DNA of 64,000 bases. Source: Micavibrio_A sp964539025. GTDB lineage: Bacteria; Pseudomonadota; Alphaproteobacteria; Micavibrionales; Micavibrionaceae. A program made the position numbers and the translations under genes. The notes beneath the pieces are model-generated. The model had not been told where the DNA came from and made no database searches. It saw only the letters and a list, made by a program, of their open reading frames with translations. The DNA is taken from NCBI GenBank assembly GCA_964539025.1, contig CAZIFA010000001.1, positions 124,001 through 188,000 on the forward strand, written 5' to 3'. Shown in pieces: positions 24,207 to 32,451 of the stretch (positions are counted from its first letter, which is position 1; each line of letters starts with the position of its first letter).

Positions 24207-25397
24207 ATGAAAGAAGTACAACAACCTTCCTATAATTATTGCGCCCTGCCGCTGGCTGCCTATGCCTGCCGTCCGGACCAATCGAAGGGCCGGATTTATG
24301 CCGAAGATGAATCGCCGACCCGCACGCCGTTTCAACGCGACCGCGACCGTATCATCCACACCTCGGCCTTTCGCCGCCTCAAAGACAAAACGCAAGTCTT
24401 CGTCTATCACGAAGGCGATCATTACCGCACACGCCTCTCGCACACGCTCGAAGTTTCGCAAATCGCTCGCAGTCTCGCCCGCGCGTTATATGTGAACGAA
24501 GATTTGGCCGAAGGCATCGCGCTCGCCCACGATCTCGGCCACACGCCCTTCGCGCACACGGGCGAGGATGTGTTGAAAGTCTGCATGGAACCGTTCGGCG
24601 GCTTCGAACATAATGATCAATCTTTGCGCGTGCTGACATGGCTGGAACGCAAATATCACCGTTGGCCGGGGCTGAACCTCACATGGGAAACGCTCGAAGG
24701 CGTGGTAAAACACAACGGCCCCGTCACTGGCGAAATTCCGGTCACACTCGCCGAAGTGCAAAAACAAACCGATCTGCGCCTAAACACTTATGCGTCCGTC
24801 GAAGCGCAGTGCGCCGCGCTGGCCGACGATATCGCCTATAATAATCACGATGTGGAAGACGGGCTTCGCGCGGGAATGTTTACGCTGGCGGATTTGGAAA
24901 AACTTACGCTGCTCGGTGAAGTCATCGGCGGCGTACGCAAATCCTATCCCGATATTTCCGAACATTACCTCATTCAGGAATCTATCCGTGAAATGATCGG
25001 CGCGATGGTGGTGGATGTGCTGGACGAGGCGAACCGCCGCTTGAAAGAATTGAACCCGTCATCCCCCGAAGATATCCGCATGGCAAAAACCGCCGTTGTT
25101 GCGTTCTCGGATGTTATGCTGCCCAAGGTCAACCAACTCCGCAAATTCTTGCTGATGCGCATGTACCGCCACGAAACCGTTTTGAAGGTGCGCGAAAAAG
25201 CCGAGCGTGTGATGAACGATTTATTCAACGGATTCCAGTCGCGTGAGAAACGTATGCCCGACCACTGGGAACAACGCGTGGAAGGGGGCGACGACACTGC
25301 CCGTGCGCGCATTGTGTGCGATTACATTGCCGGCATGACGGATCGCTACGCTATCCGCGAGCATGAACGGTTATTTGGGGTAGTTTGGGATAAATAA
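24207..25397 (+). CDS. dgt: dNTP triphosphohydrolase (Dgt family, type 2)
   Basis: 396 residues from ATG 24207; an upstream ATG at 24150 adds 19 non-conserved residues. HD-domain enzyme: R-T-R-L-S-H-T-L-E-V, A-H-D-L-G-H-T-P-F-A-H-T-G (metal-binding His-Asp) and a later Asp in A-L-A-D-D-I-A-Y. It hydrolyses dNTPs to deoxynucleosides and triphosphate and helps control dNTP pools. The length fits the shorter deoxyguanosinetriphosphatase-like group. In many alphaproteobacteria argS follows directly; here it does not. Confidence 0.94.
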   Translation: MKEVQQPSYNYCALPLAAYACRPDQSKGRIYAEDESPTRTPFQRDRDRIIHTSAFRRLKDKTQVFVYHEGDHYRTRLSHTLEVSQIARSLARALYVNEDLAEGIALAHDLGHTPFAHTGEDVLKVCMEPFGGFEHNDQSLRVLTWLERKYHRWPGLNLTWETLEGVVKHNGPVTGEIPVTLAEVQKQTDLRLNTYASVEAQCAALADDIAYNNHDVEDGLRAGMFTLADLEKLTLLGEVIGGVRKSYPDISEHYLIQESIREMIGAMVVDVLDEANRRLKELNPSSPEDIRMAKTAVVAFSDVMLPKVNQLRKFLLMRMYRHETVLKVREKAERVMNDLFNGFQSREKRMPDHWEQRVEGGDDTARARIVCDYIAGMTDRYAIREHERLFGVVWDK

Positions 25398-25404
25398 AAA
25401 ACGC

Positions 25405-25917
25405 TTAGTTATATTTGGCTTCCATAGTGGCGATATAAACGGGCGGGGTTTCGTTCTCGCACCCTATATTGGATGAGCGGAATGAAGCGTTTTTATATCC
25501 TTCTACCCTTTTAAAGGCCTTCATGGCTTCTTCAAGCAGAACCCCTATATCGTCCGCATCCGCGTGCGCACGCTTTGCTTTTGTGAGGTTGAACGAAGTG
25601 CATACGCCTTCGACGTCGGTTCCCCGCATACGTGTCAGGAAAGCGCCCCAGTTATAGCGTGGGGGCGTAATGTTTCTGACCGTCATTCCTTGTTCTTTCG
25701 CAGCGTTCGGCAGCAATTTAAGAAATTCTTCAACAGCAGGAAATTTCAAGTCTTTCGGATCGAAATCTACAGCGACAAAGCCTAGTCTATTCGTATGGTA
25801 TGAAATTACAGGATAGGCTTTGCCTTTCCTGATGTCGCTGGCCGTTGCCCCGCGCGCAAATGATGATGAATCTACGTCCTGAAAAATACCCTGTAGTGAC
25901 AAATGAACCTTGGCCAT
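25405..25917 (-). CDS. Hypothetical protein
   Basis: 170 residues from ATG 25917 (GGGGAG 7 nt upstream); a longer in-frame ORF to 26082 exists but lacks a good start. Mixed alpha/beta, soluble, no signal. Segments such as Y-H-T-N-R-L-G-F-V-A-V-D-F-D-P are strand-rich; no family is recognised. It is convergent with dgt and divergent from the small gene at 26059, both filling the space where argS commonly lies. Confidence 0.6.
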   Translation of the reverse strand: MAKVHLSLQGIFQDVDSSSFARGATASDIRKGKAYPVISYHTNRLGFVAVDFDPKDLKFPAVEEFLKLLPNAAKEQGMTVRNITPPRYNWGAFLTRMRGTDVEGVCTSFNLTKAKRAHADADDIGVLLEEAMKAFKRVEGYKNASFRSSNIGCENETPPVYIATMEAKYN

Positions 25918-26058
25918 ATCAATACTCCCCACGTTGTACTCACTAACTTGCTTAGAGCCTAACCGCACCTTAGTAAAATCCTTTTTCGTTAACAAACTCT
26001 GGATTGACCATAATGCTATTCCTGAATATGGTTGGCCAAAGAGAGTAGGAGAATGAGT

Positions 26059-26358
26059 ATGTCTGATACATTGACTGAACACTGGTATCGCGGTGTTATC
26101 TGCGGGTCTATGCCATTTAATAATAAAGACATGTTAATTACTGTTCAATTCGGGGAAAACGGTCCGAAGATGCATTGCTTTGTGCCGCAGGAAGTTTGGA
26201 AGGCAACCGGGACAGACATACTATGCAGTTCTATAGAAGTTGCATTCACGACTAGCGCGGATGAGGTAAAGCTTGGCCCCATCACTGCTTCTCAAGTCAC
26301 GGACCTGCGGATTTTATCGCCTTGGGCACAGCCGGATTTTTCTATGACGCGCCAATAA
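26059..26358 (+). CDS. Small hypothetical protein
   Basis: 99 residues from ATG 26059; AGGAG lies 7 nt upstream, and ATG 26053 is possible. It is beta-rich (M-L-I-T-V-Q-F-G-E-N-G-P-K-M-H-C-F-V-P), soluble, with no recognisable domain. It stands between the divergent 25405-25917 gene and the SPOR gene. Confidence 0.55.
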   Translation: MSDTLTEHWYRGVICGSMPFNNKDMLITVQFGENGPKMHCFVPQEVWKATGTDILCSSIEVAFTTSADEVKLGPITASQVTDLRILSPWAQPDFSMTRQ

Positions 26359-26443
26359 GCCTATCTTGTAAGTGTGGAAAACTCCGGTTAACGCCGCTTT
26401 TGGCCCCTTTACAGCAAGGTCCTTTTTTCATAGCATCCGACTC

Positions 26444-27430
26444 ATGGCAAGAAATTATGATGATTTTGATGAAGCGGACACGGAAGGCTTTTTCGACCAG
26501 GTCCTGAATATTGTCTCTAGCCGCAAGCGCGAATTCGCGATTGTTTCGGTCTCCGCCGCCGTGATCCTGCTGGGTCTGGTCGTGTGGGGCAGTTACCCGG
26601 ACAATCAAGACAGCGCGACCGAAAGCGTGCCGATTGTGCGCGCCGATGCGGGCGATTACAAAACCACACCGGATAATCCGGGCGGCATGGAAATTCCCTA
26701 TCGTGATTCCACCGTCTTCTCCTCAGTTGACGGCGTCAAAGTCGATAATGGCACCGAAAATATTCTGGCCGATGAAGGCACCGAAGAACCGCTGCCCAGA
26801 TCGCAATTGTTTGCAGGTTTGAACACCGAAGGCGATCAGCCCGGCGGCGCGCCTGTATCTCCGGTATCTGAAGAAACGCCGAGCGCCGAGACGGCGGACC
26901 CTGCGCTTTCTCCTGATCAGCCCAAGGGCGAAGTCGAAGAAACAATGGCGAAGGTCGAACCCATCGAAGCACCCACCAATGATGCGATCGTGAAAGAAGC
27001 GATCGGCGTTCCCGCCGATGGCACACGTGCTGCTTCGACGCAAACGGCCGCCGCCACGCCGCCTGCCGCTGCATTGAAGACCACGGCGCCGGAAACCGAA
27101 AAACCGAAGGCTGAAAAAATAGAAAAAGCAGAAGCTGCCGCAAAGGTTGAACCCGCCGCCGGAACCACGGCCACGAAAGTCACGCCCGGCGGTTATTTTG
27201 TCCAATTGGCCTCGGTGAAATCTGCCGCTGGTGCGTCGGCTGAATATAAAAAGATACAGGCGAAGTACACAGCCTTGTCCGGCGTTGAATTCCGTACGCA
27301 AGAAGCCAATCTTGGCGCGAAGGGTGTGTTCTACCGCATACAGGCCGGACCGATGTCCAAAGAATCCGCTTCTAAAATCTGCAGCGGCATCAAGGCCAAG
27401 GGCGGTTCTTGCCTAGTGGTAGGCAAATAA
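26444..27430 (+). CDS. SPOR-domain membrane protein
   Basis: 328 residues from ATG 26444 (MARNYDDFDEADTEG); an upstream frame to 26372 is not needed. Short cytoplasmic N-terminus, one transmembrane helix at about 31-48, a long Ala/Pro/Glu-rich periplasmic linker, and a C-terminal SPOR domain from about residue 247 (G-G-Y-F-V-Q-L-A-S-V...Y-R-I-Q-A-G-P). SPOR domains bind denuded peptidoglycan at division sites, as in FtsN-like proteins. It sits directly before nagZ, the conserved alphaproteobacterial order. Confidence 0.9.
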   Translation: MARNYDDFDEADTEGFFDQVLNIVSSRKREFAIVSVSAAVILLGLVVWGSYPDNQDSATESVPIVRADAGDYKTTPDNPGGMEIPYRDSTVFSSVDGVKVDNGTENILADEGTEEPLPRSQLFAGLNTEGDQPGGAPVSPVSEETPSAETADPALSPDQPKGEVEETMAKVEPIEAPTNDAIVKEAIGVPADGTRAASTQTAAATPPAAALKTTAPETEKPKAEKIEKAEAAAKVEPAAGTTATKVTPGGYFVQLASVKSAAGASAEYKKIQAKYTALSGVEFRTQEANLGAKGVFYRIQAGPMSKESASKICSGIKAKGGSCLVVGK

Positions 27431-27434
27431 CAAT

Positions 27435-27520
27435 TGTCATCCCGACTGAAGCGAAGCGGAATGGAGGGATCTATGCATGATCCATCGGCCAAAGATCCCT
27501 CGGCTACGTTCGGGATGACA
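27435..27520. repeat. Palindromic repeat, TGTCATCC family (solo)
   Basis: Termini TGTCATCCCGA and TCGGGATGACA are exact inverted repeats 86 bp apart end to end. Inside, AGGGATC and GATCCCT form a second pair around a short palindromic centre. Located between the SPOR gene and nagZ. Confidence 0.8.
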
Positions 27521-27538
27521 TTTTAAGAACGGCAATCA

Positions 27539-28501
27539 ATGCACGTTAACCTCAAACCCGTCATCCTGTCCTGCGAAGGCCTCGTCCTTTCGGCATCCGA
27601 GAAAATATTCTTCGCGTCCTTTAAACCGTTCGGTTTCATCCTGTTCAGACGCAACATCGAAGACCGCGCCCAACTTTCCGCGCTGTGTGCTTCCTTGCGT
27701 GAAGCCGCTGGGTGGGATTGCCCGATCTTGATCGATCAGGAAGGCGGACGGGTTCGCCGCATGCGTCCGCCCGAATGGCGCGACTATCCATCCATGAAAG
27801 CGATTGGCGATACGAATGATGACGTTCTGCTGGTCAAAGCCATTCAGGGAATAGCCGATGATCTGAACGAAGTCGGTATCGATGTCGATTGCGCGCCGGT
27901 GCTCGATGTCCTGTTCGACAAAACCCATGAGGCCATCGGCGACCGTGCTTTTTCCCATGATCCCGATGTGGTGGGTCGCCTTGGCGCGCTGGCCTGTGAG
28001 ACGTTTATCAACGAAGGCATCACCCCCGTCATCAAGCATATGCCGGGGCAGGGGCGCTCGACTTTGGACTCCCACCATGATCTTCCGGTGGTGTCTGCGG
28101 GGCTCACGGACCTCGAATCTATGGACTTTGCGCCCTTCCATCATGTGATAAATCAGCCCTTTTCCCACAAGGTCTGGGGCATGGTCTCGCATATTATCTA
28201 CACCGCCATTGATCTGGACCACCCCGCATCTGTCTCGCCCAAAGTCACCGATATCATCCGCAATACACTGAATTTCAACGGTTTATTGCTCAGCGACGAT
28301 CTGTGCATGAACGCACTCATCCGCTACGGATCTCCTGCGGATAGAGTGGCTAAAACACTGGAAGCCGGGCTCGATATCGCGCTATATTGCGCAGGCCATC
28401 TGAACGAAATGGAAGATATTGCAAAGGCTTGCCCGCCTTTGCGTGAAGAGAGTTTGAAGAGATTTGATGCAAGCCGCATTCGAAGAAGAACCGCCGCATG
28501 A
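27539..28501 (+). CDS. nagZ: Beta-N-acetylhexosaminidase
   Basis: 320 residues, GH3 fold. Motifs: L-I-D-Q-E-G-G-R-V-R-R near residue 62, K-H-M-P-G-Q-G-R-S-T-L-D-S-H (the family K-H-F-P-G-H-G with two changes, catalytic His retained) and the nucleophile loop L-L-S-D-D-L-C-M. The enzyme releases GlcNAc from 1,6-anhydro-muropeptides in peptidoglycan recycling. It overlaps scpA by 35 nt, which suggests an operon running through scpAB to tatABC. Confidence 0.93.
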   Translation: MHVNLKPVILSCEGLVLSASEKIFFASFKPFGFILFRRNIEDRAQLSALCASLREAAGWDCPILIDQEGGRVRRMRPPEWRDYPSMKAIGDTNDDVLLVKAIQGIADDLNEVGIDVDCAPVLDVLFDKTHEAIGDRAFSHDPDVVGRLGALACETFINEGITPVIKHMPGQGRSTLDSHHDLPVVSAGLTDLESMDFAPFHHVINQPFSHKVWGMVSHIIYTAIDLDHPASVSPKVTDIIRNTLNFNGLLLSDDLCMNALIRYGSPADRVAKTLEAGLDIALYCAGHLNEMEDIAKACPPLREESLKRFDASRIRRRTAA

Positions 28502-29351
28502 TTTTACTTCCATGACCCTTGGCGAAGGGGTGCATGAGGCGGATGCGTTGCTGCTGAACATCGATGGCTACGAAGGCCCCATTGACGTTCTTTTGGAAAT
28601 GGCGCGCAACCAGAAGGTCGACCTTCGCGAAATCTCCATTCTCCAACTCGCCCGCCAGTATCTCGACTTCATCGAACGCGCCAAAGATTTGCGTCTTGAT
28701 CTGGCCGCCGAATATCTGGTTATGGCGGCTTGGCTCGCCTACCTTAAATCCCGCCTTCTGCTCCCTCGCGAAAAAGACGAAACGGGCGAACCGTCGGGCG
28801 AAGCGATGGCCGAAGCTTTGCAATTCCAATTGCGTCGTCTGGAATCGATGCGTGAAGCCGCCGCCAAACTCATGGCCCGTCCGCAACTGGGCGTAAACAT
28901 CTTCATGCGCGGCGCGCCCGAAGGTTTGCGCATCGCCTACAACGCGACCTACAAAGACACACTCTATGATCTGTTGAAGGCGTATGGCGATATTCGCCGC
29001 CGCGCGGAAAGCGCTGTCTACGAACTCCCCATTTTCAACGTGATGACAATGGAAGAGGCGATTGAGCGTATGGCGAAAATGCTCGGCAATCTTCCCAAAT
29101 CCGGTTTCCAATCGGTGTGGACGACGTTGCAAAGCTTCCTGCCTGACAACATCAAAGACCCGTTGATGTTCCGCTCCGCCACGGCCTCGACCTTCACCGC
29201 TGGTCTGGAACTCGCCAAACAAGGCAAGGTTGAAATCCGTCAGGACGGTCTGTTCCGCCCGATTTACCTCCGTACCGCCAACCGCCCGCCGCTGGTGGAT
29301 GAACCCAAAGATACTGAAGAAGAGAATGATGATGACACCGCAACAAACTGA
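28467..29351 (+). CDS. scpA: Segregation and condensation protein A (kleisin)
   Basis: 294 residues. The N-terminal kleisin helix region reads Y-E-G-P-I-D-V-L-L-E-M-A-R-N-Q-K-V-D-L, followed by E-Y-L-V-M-A-A-W-L-A-Y-L-K-S-R-L-L-L-P. A C-terminal winged helix ends in G-L-F-R-P-I-Y-L. It bridges SMC heads with ScpB in chromosome condensation. The start ATG 28467 lies inside nagZ; ATG 28512 is an alternative. Confidence 0.93.
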   Translation: MQAAFEEEPPHDFTSMTLGEGVHEADALLLNIDGYEGPIDVLLEMARNQKVDLREISILQLARQYLDFIERAKDLRLDLAAEYLVMAAWLAYLKSRLLLPREKDETGEPSGEAMAEALQFQLRRLESMREAAAKLMARPQLGVNIFMRGAPEGLRIAYNATYKDTLYDLLKAYGDIRRRAESAVYELPIFNVMTMEEAIERMAKMLGNLPKSGFQSVWTTLQSFLPDNIKDPLMFRSATASTFTAGLELAKQGKVEIRQDGLFRPIYLRTANRPPLVDEPKDTEEENDDDTATN

Positions 29352-30006
29352 ACAAATGAAAGTGCTTGAGGCGATGCTGTTCGCCTCCACCGAACCGCTG
29401 ACACCGCAGGCGATCCATGAACGCCTGCCGTCCGATGCAGACCTCAACGTGCTGTTGACCGAACTTCGCAACATGTATTCGGAACGCGGCATCAACCTCG
29501 TCGAAACCGGCGGTGCATGGGCGTTCCGCACCTCCAACGATGTTGCTTCCGCGCTTACGATTGAAAAGGATGTCGAGCGCCGCTTATCCCGCGCCGCGCT
29601 GGAAACGCTGGCTGTGATCGCCTATCACCAGCCGATCACCCGCGCCGAAATCGAAAATATCCGCGGCGTCGCCACGCACAAGGGCACGATCGACATGCTG
29701 CTCGAACTCGGCTGGGTCAAACCCGGCAAGCGGCGCGAAACACCGGGCCGTCCGCTGACATGGCTCACCACCAACACCTTCCTTGATCATTTCAGCCTTG
29801 GGACTATCATGGAACTGCCGGGCCTTGAGGATTTGAAAGCCGCCGGTCTTCTCGACCGCCGTCCCGCCATCGAAACCGTTCCGGATTCCCGCGATCTGTT
29901 CGATGATGGCGACAAGAGTGCGGCAGAAGTATTATCGGGTGTGCGCGATGACGGCACGGCTGCCGAAGACGATGAATTTGCAGGTTACGACGAAGAGGAC
30001 GAATAA
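29332..30006 (+). CDS. scpB: Segregation and condensation protein B
   Basis: About 224 residues with two winged-helix domains: L-E-A-M-L-F-A-S-T-E-P-L at the start and E-T-L-A-V-I-A-Y-H-Q-P-I-T-R-A-E-I-E, the ScpB hallmark, then G-R-P-L-T-W-L-T-T-N-T-F-L. It partners ScpA in the SMC complex. Three consecutive ATGs (29326, 29329, 29332) lie in the scpA end; the third has the best distance from AAGAAGAG. Acidic C-terminal tail. Confidence 0.93.
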   Translation: MTPQQTEQMKVLEAMLFASTEPLTPQAIHERLPSDADLNVLLTELRNMYSERGINLVETGGAWAFRTSNDVASALTIEKDVERRLSRAALETLAVIAYHQPITRAEIENIRGVATHKGTIDMLLELGWVKPGKRRETPGRPLTWLTTNTFLDHFSLGTIMELPGLEDLKAAGLLDRRPAIETVPDSRDLFDDGDKSAAEVLSGVRDDGTAAEDDEFAGYDEEDE

Positions 30007-30008
30007 AT

Positions 30009-30191
30009 ATGGGTATCAGCATATGGCACATTCTGGTTGTTGTGCTCGTGGTGTTCTTGCTGTTTGGCAAGGGCCGCGTGTCCGGCATGATGGAAGACCT
30101 TGCCAAAGGCATCAAGAGCTTCAAAAAAGGCATGGCGGATGACGATGAAACGCCGCCGAAGAAGATCGAAAAGAAAGACGAACAGCGGTAA
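30009..30191 (+). CDS. tatA: Twin-arginine translocase subunit TatA
   Basis: 60 residues: one N-terminal transmembrane helix (I-W-H-I-L-V-V-V-L-V-V-F), the F-G-K-G hinge, an amphipathic helix (M-M-E-D-L-A-K-G-I-K-S-F-K-K-G) and a charged tail. It forms the Tat pore. The short length is within the family range. It begins 2 nt after scpB. Confidence 0.92.
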   Translation: MGISIWHILVVVLVVFLLFGKGRVSGMMEDLAKGIKSFKKGMADDDETPPKKIEKKDEQR

Positions 30192-30218
30192 TCACGATGC
30201 TGGTTCCACTCTCTCATT

Positions 30219-30273
30219 TGTCATCCCCGCTTTATGCGGGGATCCGGATGCCCGCTCAGGGCGGGCATGACAA
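30219..30273. repeat. Two-hairpin palindromic repeat, TGTCATCC family
   Basis: Flanks TTGTCAT and ATGACAA enclose CCCCGC/GCGGGG and GCCCGC/GCGGGC hairpins around a GGATCC centre. It fills the tatA-tatB gap, ending 16 nt before the tatB start, and has the same layout as the repeat at 47655-47717. Confidence 0.8.
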
Positions 30274-30288
30274 TTATGGGGGTGCGTA

Positions 30289-30639
30289 ATGTTCGGTATC
30301 GGCTGGTCCGAAATACTGGTGATCGTCCTGATCGCCGTTCTGGTGATCGGGCCGAAGGATATTCCCAAAATCATGTATCAGGTAGGCCGTTTCGCGCGTC
30401 GCTTGCAGTACGTGAAATTCGCGATGTCCCAGCAATTTGATGACATTTTGAAAGCCGGCGATATCGAAGAACTCCGCAAAGGCGTGAATTTCGAAGCGCC
30501 CAAAACTGATGAAAAATCCGTTGATGAATTAGAATCATACCCCCCACCTAAATCCTCCCCCACAGGGGGGGAGGACTTTAAAGGCGATAAAAAGCCTTCC
30601 CCCCTTGCGGGGGAAGGTTTGGATGGGGGGGCGAAATGA
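30289..30639 (+). CDS. tatB: Twin-arginine translocase subunit TatB
   Basis: 116 residues: M-F-G-I-G-W-S-E-I-L-V-I helix, V-I-G-P-K-D-I-P hinge and an amphipathic helix to about residue 70. TatB recruits Tat substrates with TatC. The last 33 or so residues (P-P-P-K-S-S-P-T-G-G-E-D...P-S-P-L-A-G-E-G-L-D-G-G-A-K) are translated from a GC-rich repeat element of the kind also present in priA, so the natural tail was replaced or extended by it. The stop overlaps the tatC start by 4 nt. Confidence 0.92.
   Translation: MFGIGWSEILVIVLIAVLVIGPKDIPKIMYQVGRFARRLQYVKFAMSQQFDDILKAGDIEELRKGVNFEAPKTDEKSVDELESYPPPKSSPTGGEDFKGDKKPSPLAGEGLDGGAK
30540..30632. repeat. GC-rich palindromic repeat inside tatB 3' end
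   Basis: Outer arms (ACCCCCCCACC-like and GGATGGGGGGG) enclose two hairpins, CCTCCCCC/GGGGGAGG and CCTTCCCCC/GGGGGAAGG. It is nearly identical to 61582-61674 in priA. It is read in frame and contributes the TatB tail. Confidence 0.85.
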
Positions 30640-31406
30640 ACCCACAAGAACAAGCTCTTCAGACTCTCACAACGCATCTTACCGAACTGCGCAAACGCAT
30701 CATGTGGTGCTTCGTCGCGATGATTATCGGCACGGTCCTTTGCTACATCTTCCGCGAACCGATTTACGGCTTCCTCGTGCAACCGCTCGCCGATGCGATG
30801 GGCGATACGGGTGGAACGCAACGCCTTATCTACACAGGCCTCACCGAAGCTTTCTTCACTTACCTGAGTGTATCCTTCTTCGCGGGCTGTTTTTTGACAT
30901 TCCCGATCATCCTCACGCAAATCTGGATGTTCATCGCGCCGGGCCTTTATAAAAACGAACGCTCTGTGTTCCTGCCATATCTCGTCGCCACGCCGATCCT
31001 GTTTTTCCTCGGCGGAGCGCTCGTCTATTACATAGTCATCCCGATGGCGTGGCATTTCTTTTTGAGCTTCCAGAGCAACGGCGATGCAACCGCTTTGCCG
31101 ATCCAACTCGAAGCCAGCGTTAAACAATATCTCGACCTGATCATGACGCTGATCTTTGCCTTCGGCCTGTGTTTCCAGCTTCCCGTGTTGTTGACGCTGC
31201 TGGCCCGCGCCGGAATGATTACCGCCAACACATTGCGCGGTATTCGTAAATACGCCATCGTTACCATCTTTGTTGTTGCGGCTTTCATCACGCCGCCCGA
31301 TGTGTTCAGCCAGTTTGCACTCGCCATGCCGATCTGGGGCCTTTATGAGTTTTCCATTCTTCTGGTATCCCGCATGGAAAAGGCCCGTAATGCCAAAACT
31401 GTTTGA
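30636..31406 (+). CDS. tatC: Twin-arginine translocase subunit TatC
   Basis: 256 residues with six membrane helices and family motifs: L-T-T-H-L-T-E-L-R-K-R-I at the N-terminus, P-I-Y-G-F-L-V-Q-P-L, the L-T-E-A-F-F-T-Y-L loop and F-G-L-C-F-Q-L-P-V. TatC binds the twin-arginine signal. It completes the scpAB-tatABC block and overlaps zapE by 17 nt. Confidence 0.95.
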   Translation: MNPQEQALQTLTTHLTELRKRIMWCFVAMIIGTVLCYIFREPIYGFLVQPLADAMGDTGGTQRLIYTGLTEAFFTYLSVSFFAGCFLTFPIILTQIWMFIAPGLYKNERSVFLPYLVATPILFFLGGALVYYIVIPMAWHFFLSFQSNGDATALPIQLEASVKQYLDLIMTLIFAFGLCFQLPVLLTLLARAGMITANTLRGIRKYAIVTIFVVAAFITPPDVFSQFALAMPIWGLYEFSILLVSRMEKARNAKTV

Positions 31407-32451
31407 TATCTACATCGATAAAGTGAAATCAGGCGGCTACGCATCCGATTCCGAACAGCAAAAATCCGTGATGGCGCTGCAAAGGCTACAAGAAGACCTA
31501 CTCACCAAACGCGGATTTTTTTCGCGCAAGAAATCAATCAAGGGCGTTTACATTCATGGCGGGGTAGGGCGCGGCAAATCCATGTTGATGGATTTATTCT
31601 TCGCCAATCTGCCGAACAAAATCAAAAAACGCCGCGTTCACTTTCATGCGTTCATGATTGAAACACAAGACTGGCTGCACCGCCAGCGGCTTGACCGCCC
31701 ATCAGATTCCGTTTTTATGGACTATGCCAAACATGTGGCAAATTCAGCCCGTGTGCTGTGCTTTGATGAATTTCATGTCACCGACGTTGCCGATGCGATG
31801 ATCCTCTCGCGTCTCTTCACCTCCTTGTTTGATCAAGGCGTGGCCGTGGTCGCAACATCGAACTGGCCGCCAGATCGCTTGTATGAAAACGGTCTGCAAC
31901 GCGAACGCTTCCTGCCCTTCATTGCCCTGGTGAAAGAAAAAATGCAGATCGTGCATCTGGATTCTGACACTGATTATCGCGACGAAGCCGTGCAGGACCT
32001 TGAAACCTATCTTTATCCGCTGAACGCCGAAACCCGCGCCAAGATCGAACGTTTTTTTCGCCATGCCTCGAACAACGCGCCTATTACCGAAGAAATCCTC
32101 CGCGTCAAAGGCCGTGACATCAAGATACAAGCAGCGGATGGTGTCGCGCGTTTCACGTTCTCGCAGCTTTGCGAACAACCGCACGGCGCGGAAGATTATT
32201 TAAAAATCGGTGAAAAATTCCATACGATCTTCTTGGAAAACATCCCGAAGATGGGCTATGACCGTAACAATGAAGTCAAACGGCTGATGACTTTGGTTGA
32301 TGTTTTGTACGACACGCGCCGCCGCGTTATCTTCACGGCGGAAACCGCGCCGGAAAAACTCTATTACGATTCCAAATATGCCTACGAATTTGAGCGCACA
32401 ATTTCACGACTAAAAGAAATGCAATCCTCCTCGTATCAAGAGGCGCGGTAA
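31390..32451 (+). CDS. zapE: Cell division ATPase ZapE (AFG1-like)
   Basis: 353 residues from ATG 31390; the frame extends upstream within tatC but family members start here (M-P-K-L-F-D-I-Y). Walker A G-G-V-G-R-G-K-S (57-64), Walker B L-C-F-D-E-F-H (D127-E128) and the AFG1 C-terminal half. ZapE interacts with FtsZ and affects ring stability. The stop overlaps the next start by one base (TAATG). Confidence 0.93.
   Translation: MPKLFDIYIDKVKSGGYASDSEQQKSVMALQRLQEDLLTKRGFFSRKKSIKGVYIHGGVGRGKSMLMDLFFANLPNKIKKRRVHFHAFMIETQDWLHRQRLDRPSDSVFMDYAKHVANSARVLCFDEFHVTDVADAMILSRLFTSLFDQGVAVVATSNWPPDRLYENGLQRERFLPFIALVKEKMQIVHLDSDTDYRDEAVQDLETYLYPLNAETRAKIERFFRHASNNAPITEEILRVKGRDIKIQAADGVARFTFSQLCEQPHGAEDYLKIGEKFHTIFLENIPKMGYDRNNEVKRLMTLVDVLYDTRRRVIFTAETAPEKLYYDSKYAYEFERTISRLKEMQSSSYQEAR

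Noticed and set aside
28350..29537. 395-residue open frame on the minus strand
   Set aside because: Spans nagZ, scpA and scpB antisense; no ribosome-binding site or family.
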